A stretch of DNA of 64,000 bases from Bradyrhizobium archetypum (lineage in GTDB: Bacteria; Pseudomonadota; Alphaproteobacteria; Rhizobiales; Xanthobacteraceae). Positions 59,612-64,000 of this stretch are shown here, piece by piece. The stretch's first letter is position 1. The number at the start of each line of letters is the position of its first letter. The notes under the pieces are model-generated. The model was not told where the DNA came from. It saw nothing but the letters and a program-made list of their open reading frames with translations, and searched no databases. Both the position numbers and the translations under genes were made by a program. The stretch is taken from NCBI RefSeq assembly GCF_013114835.1, contig NZ_JAAVLW010000009.1:62001-126000 (forward strand). The letters are read 5' to 3'.

Positions 59612-60139
59612 ATGAAAGTGATAGGCCTCGCCGGATGGAGCGGCGCCGGCAAGACCACCTTGCTGACGCGGGCGATCCCGCAATTCGCAAGACAGGGCCT
59701 GCGCGTGTCCGTGATCAAGCACGCCCATCATGCCTTCGATGTCGACGTGCCCGGCAAGGATTCCTGGCGGCACCGCGAGGCCGGTGCGGCCGAAGTGCTG
59801 GTGTCCTCCAGCAAGCGCTGGGCTCTCATGCACGAGTTGCGTGGCGACGCGGAGCCGAGACTGCCGGAACTGCTGGCGAAGATGTCGCGGGTCGATCTCG
59901 TCGTCGTCGAGGGATTCAAGCGCGAGCCGCATCGCAAGATCGAGGTCTATCGCGCTGCCAACGGCAAGCCGTTGATGTTCCCCGACGATCCCGGCATTGT
60001 CGGAATTGCGGCCGATACGGCGGTTGAAACTGCGCTGCCCACAGCCCATCTCGACGATATCGAGGCGGTGACGTCGATGATGCTGAAATCGGCGATTTCG
60101 CTCGAAGACGTGCTGGCCAAATGCGAAGCTGAGGGCTGA
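59612..60139 (+). CDS. mobB: Molybdopterin-guanine dinucleotide biosynthesis protein MobB
   Basis: 175 residues from ATG 59612, with GGAG seven bases before it. An in-frame ATG at 59573 would add 13 residues. The P-loop is GWSGAGKTTLL at the N-terminus, with KHAHHAFDVDVPGKDSWRHR and VVVEGFKREPHRKIEVYR typical of MobB. It assists MobA. moeA follows nine bases later. Confidence 0.92.
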   Translation: MKVIGLAGWSGAGKTTLLTRAIPQFARQGLRVSVIKHAHHAFDVDVPGKDSWRHREAGAAEVLVSSSKRWALMHELRGDAEPRLPELLAKMSRVDLVVVEGFKREPHRKIEVYRAANGKPLMFPDDPGIVGIAADTAVETALPTAHLDDIEAVTSMMLKSAISLEDVLAKCEAEG

Positions 60140-60147
60140 TCAGGCAC

Positions 60148-61401
60148 ATGGCGCAATTGTCCGACGATTGCTTTGCCTTTGGCGGCCCGATGATGTCGGT
60201 CGATGAGGCCGTGGGTCTCATTGCTACGCGCGTGACGCCGGTCGTGGACGTCGAGACGGTCCCGCTTGCGCGCGCCGATGGCCGTATTCTCGTGCACGAA
60301 CTTCTCGCGCCGTTACCGCTGCCGCCCTTCACCAACTCGGCCGTCGACGGTTATGCGGTGTCGAGCCGCGACCTGCCGCAGAAGGAAGAGCAGGCATTTC
60401 CGGTTACCGGCCGCGTCCAGGCGGGTGGCGCCGCATCTGCGCCACTCAAGCCGGGTCAGGCGATGCGCATCTTTACCGGCGCACCGATGCCCGAGGGCGC
60501 CGATACCGTGTTCATGCAGGAAGACGTCCGTGTCGAAGGCGACAAGGTCGTGCTTCCTGCGGGCCTCAAACCGGGCGCCAATGTGCGACCTGCGGGAGAG
60601 GATATTCCCGCAGGCTTTGCGGCGCTGAAGGCTGGTCAGCGGCTGCGGCCGCAGGACGTTGCGCTCGCCGCAGCCTTCGGTCTGACTGAGCTCAATGTGG
60701 TCAGACGCCTGCGCATTGCGGTATTTTCCACCGGCAATGAACTTGCCTCGCCGGGCGAGATGCGCGCTGCGACGCAATTGTTCGATTCCAACCGCTTCAT
60801 GCTGATGGCAATGCTGTCGCGGCTCGGCTGCGAGGTCAGCGATCTCGGCATCATCGGGGATGACCGCGCCTCGCTCGCTCGCGCGCTGCAGGAGGTGGCC
60901 GCCGCGCACGACCTGATCCTCACCACCGGCGGTGTCTCGACCGGCGAGGAAGATCACGTCAAGGCGAGCGTCGAGAGCGTCGGCCGGCTCGTGCTGTGGC
61001 GGATGGCAATCAAGCCGGGACGTCCGGTTGCGATGGGCATTATCGGTGGCACGCCCTTTATCGGGTTGCCCGGCAATCCGGTGGCCAGCTTCGTCACCTT
61101 CGTTCACGTGGTGCGACCGACAATCCTGGCGCTTTCGGGCGCGATACAGGAGAGGCTGGTTCCGATACCGGTTCGCGCCGCTTTCACTTACAAGAAGAAG
61201 ATCGCCCGCCGCGAATATGTGCGCGTGACCTTGCGCAGGGCCGCCGACGGTGCGCTCGAAGCGGTCAAGTTTCCGCGCGAAGGAGCGGGGCTCTTGTCCT
61301 CGTTGGTCGACACCGATGGCCTGGTCGAACTCGGTGAACAGGTCGCGCTGGTCGAGCCCGGCCAGGCGGTCGGCTTTCTGTCATATGCAAGTTTGCTGTA
61401 G
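60148..61401 (+). CDS. moeA: Molybdopterin molybdenumtransferase MoeA
   Basis: 417 residues with all MoeA motifs: PLPPFTNSAVDGYAV, FTGAPMPEGADTVFMQED, FSTGNELASPGE with FDSN, TTGGVSTGEEDHV and IKPGRPVAMG followed by GLPGNPVAS. It inserts molybdate into adenylated molybdopterin. This is the canonical copy in the window. Two other MoeA-type proteins lie 4-7 kb upstream. Confidence 0.94.
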   Translation: MAQLSDDCFAFGGPMMSVDEAVGLIATRVTPVVDVETVPLARADGRILVHELLAPLPLPPFTNSAVDGYAVSSRDLPQKEEQAFPVTGRVQAGGAASAPLKPGQAMRIFTGAPMPEGADTVFMQEDVRVEGDKVVLPAGLKPGANVRPAGEDIPAGFAALKAGQRLRPQDVALAAAFGLTELNVVRRLRIAVFSTGNELASPGEMRAATQLFDSNRFMLMAMLSRLGCEVSDLGIIGDDRASLARALQEVAAAHDLILTTGGVSTGEEDHVKASVESVGRLVLWRMAIKPGRPVAMGIIGGTPFIGLPGNPVASFVTFVHVVRPTILALSGAIQERLVPIPVRAAFTYKKKIARREYVRVTLRRAADGALEAVKFPREGAGLLSSLVDTDGLVELGEQVALVEPGQAVGFLSYASLL

Positions 61402-61469
61402 GAAATCGCAGGGAAGCCGCCTGCCAGCCATCCGTTGACGGCACACTCCCGTTTCGCCATGGTCGCAAC

Positions 61470-61721
61470 ATGACCACCACCAAACTTGATCTTACCGGCC
61501 TCAAATGCCCCTTGCCGGCGCTGAAGACCCGCAAAGCGCTGAAGACGATCACACCCGGCGACTTCCTCGAGGTGCACTGCACCGATCCGTTGTCGGTGAT
61601 CGATATTCCTAACCTGATCCGCGAGACCGGCGACAAGGTCGAGATCACCGAACGCGTCGAAACGCGCATTGTTTTTTTGATAGAAAAGGCAAATCGCCCG
61701 ATAGAAAAGGCGAATGTCTAA
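61470..61721 (+). CDS. TusA-like sulfurtransferase
   Basis: 83 residues of the TusA/SirA family. The active-site motif CPLPALKTRKAL at residue 14 has the required Cys, and the end of the fold reads VHCTDPLSVIDIPNLIRETG. TusA proteins relay persulfide sulfur and affect cofactor sulfuration. Next to fdhD and moeA a role in sulfurating formate dehydrogenase is plausible (inference). The C-terminus is extended by a 21-bp duplication: GATAGAAAAGGC recurs at 61679 and 61700, giving IEKANRP then IEKANV. Confidence 0.85.
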   Translation: MTTTKLDLTGLKCPLPALKTRKALKTITPGDFLEVHCTDPLSVIDIPNLIRETGDKVEITERVETRIVFLIEKANRPIEKANV

Positions 61722-61790
61722 GTCCTCCAGGTCGAGGATCACTAGAGCGTGCGATTGCCGGGTGCCGCAATCGGCCCTACAAACTCGCCC

Positions 61791-63221
61791 ATGACTTCCC
61801 CGACATCGAAAGCGCGCGCAGCGGTGGGGCTTCCCGCGGGTAATGACCCGGCCAGAATCGGCCGGCCGGCCAGCGGTCCCGAATTCAGTGCGCTGGCGCA
61901 GGCCTCGATCCTGATCATCGACGACGAGCCCGGGATGCGCAATTTTCTGATGCGCACGCTGGGCCCGCGCTGCAAGCATGTGGAAGAGGCGGCAGACACC
62001 GAGGAAGCCTCGCGCAAGCTCGACAAGAACCGGTTCGATGTCGTGATCCTCGACAACATCATGCCGGGCAAGAATGGGGTCGACTGGCTGGCGGAGCAGC
62101 GGGCCGTCGGCTTCTTTGCGGATGCCATCCTCATCACGGCCTATGCCGATCTCGACACCGCAATTCAGGCGCTGCGCGCAGGTGCTGCCGATTTCGTGCT
62201 GAAACCTTTTCGCTCGAACCAAATCCTCAACGCGGTCGCGCGCTGCCTCGATCGCCTGCAACTGCAGCGCGAGAACTACGTGCTGCGCTATGCGTTGCGG
62301 GCTTCATCGGATCGCACATTCCTGCGCGACAATCTGGTCGGGACATCGCCGGCCACCCGTACGGTGCGCGAAACGATTGCGCGTGTCGCCCCGCTGCCGA
62401 CCTCGATCCTGCTCACCGGCGAATCCGGCACCGGCAAGGAAGTTGCCGCGCGCTCGATACATTCGTTGTCCGACCGCGCCGATAAGCCGTTCGTGCCGGT
62501 GAACTGTGCCGCCATTCCGCCCGAGATGATCGAGGGCGAGCTGTTCGGCCACATCAAGGGCGCCTTCACCGGCGCGGATAGCGGCCGCGAGGGCCTGTTC
62601 CTCTATGCGCATGGCGGTACGCTGTTTCTCGATGAAATCGGCGAACTGCCGCTACCGATGCAGAGCAAGCTGCTGCGTGTCCTGGAGGACCGCCGCGTCC
62701 GTCCGGTCGGCTCCGAACGCGAAGTCCCGGTCGACCTTCGCTTCATCTTTGCGACCAATGCCGATCTACAGAAGGAAGTCGAGAAGGGACGCTTTCGTGC
62801 CGACCTCTATTACCGCCTGAACGTGATGCAGATTCGTCTGCCGCTCTTGAAGGACCGCGGCGATGATGTGCAGGAGCTTGCTACGATCTTCATGAACAAG
62901 CTCTCGACGCAGCTCGGCATGCCGCCGGTTCCTATCGACGGCGCGGTCCGCGCCGCACTGGCGAGCTACGACTGGCCCGGCAATGTGCGCGAGTTGCGCA
63001 ACCTGATCGAGCGCACCTTGATCCTCGGCGCATTCCCGGACGATTTTGCCGGCCCGCGAAACGATGGGCAGCCCGCCACCGCCGACAGTCTGGCGGATTT
63101 GGAGCGCCGGCACATTCTTTCGGTGCTGAAGGAAACCGGCGGCAACCGCGAAGAAGCGGCGCGGCGGCTCGGCATCTCGCGCAAGACCATCGATCGCAAA
63201 CTCGCGTTATGGAATGGCTGA
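61791..63221 (+). CDS. NtrC family sigma-54 response regulator
   Basis: 476 residues: a receiver domain (about 38-155) with phospho-acceptor Asp in VVILDNIMPGKNG, a sigma-54 AAA+ domain with Walker A GESGTGKE, the sigma-54 contact loop GAFTGA and GGTLFLDEIGELPLP, and a Fis-type helix-turn-helix (REEAARRLGISRKTIDRKL). It can therefore open sigma-54 promoters. ATG 61791 is preferred over a GTG 42 bases upstream. The sensor kinase gene overlaps its end. Target genes are not identifiable here. Confidence 0.93.
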   Translation: MTSPTSKARAAVGLPAGNDPARIGRPASGPEFSALAQASILIIDDEPGMRNFLMRTLGPRCKHVEEAADTEEASRKLDKNRFDVVILDNIMPGKNGVDWLAEQRAVGFFADAILITAYADLDTAIQALRAGAADFVLKPFRSNQILNAVARCLDRLQLQRENYVLRYALRASSDRTFLRDNLVGTSPATRTVRETIARVAPLPTSILLTGESGTGKEVAARSIHSLSDRADKPFVPVNCAAIPPEMIEGELFGHIKGAFTGADSGREGLFLYAHGGTLFLDEIGELPLPMQSKLLRVLEDRRVRPVGSEREVPVDLRFIFATNADLQKEVEKGRFRADLYYRLNVMQIRLPLLKDRGDDVQELATIFMNKLSTQLGMPPVPIDGAVRAALASYDWPGNVRELRNLIERTLILGAFPDDFAGPRNDGQPATADSLADLERRHILSVLKETGGNREEAARRLGISRKTIDRKLALWNG

Positions 63222-64000
63222 CCGGACGAGCAGCATGGAAGCGCCGGTGCGCGGGCGATCCGTCCGCTTTCGGCTGCTCGCCATTGCACTATTGCCGATG
63301 CTGGTCATCCTGCCGCTTCTGCTGGGGGTCGCCATCTATCGTTGGAACGCGCGGTTCGATGCCACGCTGATTTCGAAGGTGAACGGCGATCTTACCATCG
63401 CCCACCAATATCTGGCCCGCATTCTGGAAAAGACCGGCGTGCAGATTCGCGGGTTGAGCCTCTCGTTCCGCTTCCGTGAAGTTGAAGAGCAGGAAACGCT
63501 CTCGGCCGTCGAGACGTTGCTCGAACAGTCACGCAAGGAGATCGGCCTCGACTTCCTCTATTTGATGGATGCCGGTGGCAAGGTCATCGCCTCGTCACCC
63601 GCGCTCAAGGGAGCGCCAAGGGCCGAGTGGCCGATCATCACTTCGGCGTTGTCAAGCGAATCCCCGGCGACCGGCATCGATATCTTTACCAACGACGAAC
63701 TTGCGGCGATTTCGCCTGCGCTTGCCGAGCGCGCGCGCCTCGACCTGGTGCCGACGCCAAATGCGGTGCCGACCGATCGCAGCACGGAAGCCCATGGCAT
63801 GGTGGTGCATGCCGCGAGCCGCGCGACGGCGCCTGGAGGAGGACCAGCCGCGCTGGTTGGCGGCATTCTGCTGAACCAGAATCTGGAATTCATCGATACC
63901 ATTAACGACCTCGTCTATCGCGCGGCAAGCCTGCCAGAAGGAAGCCAGGGAACGGCGACACTGTTCCTGGACGACGTACGGATTTCGACCAATGTCCGGC
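63214..64000 (+). CDS. Sensor histidine kinase of the NtrC-type pair, 3' end cut by window edge
   Basis: The first 262 residues are visible. It starts at ATG 63214 inside the regulator gene (eight-base overlap), or at ATG 63235. A membrane segment (LLAIALLPMLVILPLLLGVAIY) is followed by a large periplasmic sensing region of Cache type, with FDATLISKVNGDLTIAHQYL and GLDFLYLMDAGGKVIASSP. The HAMP and kinase domains lie beyond the window. Gene order and overlap identify it as the partner of the NtrC-type regulator. Confidence 0.82.
   Translation, partial: MADRTSSMEAPVRGRSVRFRLLAIALLPMLVILPLLLGVAIYRWNARFDATLISKVNGDLTIAHQYLARILEKTGVQIRGLSLSFRFREVEEQETLSAVETLLEQSRKEIGLDFLYLMDAGGKVIASSPALKGAPRAEWPIITSALSSESPATGIDIFTNDELAAISPALAERARLDLVPTPNAVPTDRSTEAHGMVVHAASRATAPGGGPAALVGGILLNQNLEFIDTINDLVYRAASLPEGSQGTATLFLDDVRISTNVR

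Overview
The window reads as one chromosomal stretch of a high-GC alphaproteobacterium of the Bradyrhizobium/Rhodopseudomonas type. The evidence is the protein families (cox-like molybdenum hydroxylase parts, many ABC and TRAP receptors, a full C-P lyase set), dense GTGA/ATGA gene overlaps and GC-rich codon use. I see no insertion sequence, prophage, CRISPR array or rRNA. There is one tRNA gene.

Region 1 (1-17.9 kb, all minus strand) is the most unusual part. Read in transcription order it holds a branched-chain-type ABC receptor, an AraC regulator, two LivH/LivM-type permeases, a LivG ATPase, a LivF ATPase fused to a Tm-1-like (UPF0261) domain, a Tm-1-type TIM barrel, a giant SPFH/flotillin-like protein with 44-residue coiled-coil repeats, two SRPBCC proteins, and the FAD and 2Fe-2S subunits of a molybdenum hydroxylase. 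These are followed by its large subunit split into two genes, a MoxR ATPase and a CoxE-like VWA protein cut by the window edge. It looks like one uptake, oxidation and enzyme-maturation system for an unknown small molecule.

Region 2 (18.3-29.5 kb) has a DUF2066 protein, then a LacI-controlled carbohydrate locus. An SDR and LacI gene face a sugar ABC transporter, a zinc alcohol dehydrogenase, a PfkB kinase resembling YihV, a LacD/YihT-like aldolase and a frameshifted enolase-superfamily gene. A LacI palindrome and a promoter with an overlapping operator lie between the two arms.

Region 3 (29.5-32.5 kb) is a TRAP transporter operon (dctQMP) behind a strong sigma-54 promoter. Region 4 (32.8-46.4 kb) is a complete phosphonate uptake and C-P lyase locus: phnCDEE, phnF and phnGHIJKLMN, plus a divergent operon with a hexapeptide acyltransferase, a second phnM and a DUF1045 2H phosphoesterase. 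Three PHO boxes and a PhnF-type operator are visible. No phnP is present.

Region 5 (46.4-53.5 kb) is mixed: an FMN split-barrel protein, a decayed LysR gene, a DUF4403 protein, a secreted alpha/beta hydrolase, tRNA-Ile2 (CAU), a TAXI receptor and another ABC receptor. Region 6 (53.7-61.7 kb) concentrates molybdenum cofactor genes: a degenerate MoeA, a MoeA-PBP fusion, mobA, fdhD, mobB, moeA and a TusA-like protein, with a NicC-like monooxygenase among them. The window ends in an NtrC-family regulator and the start of its sensor kinase.
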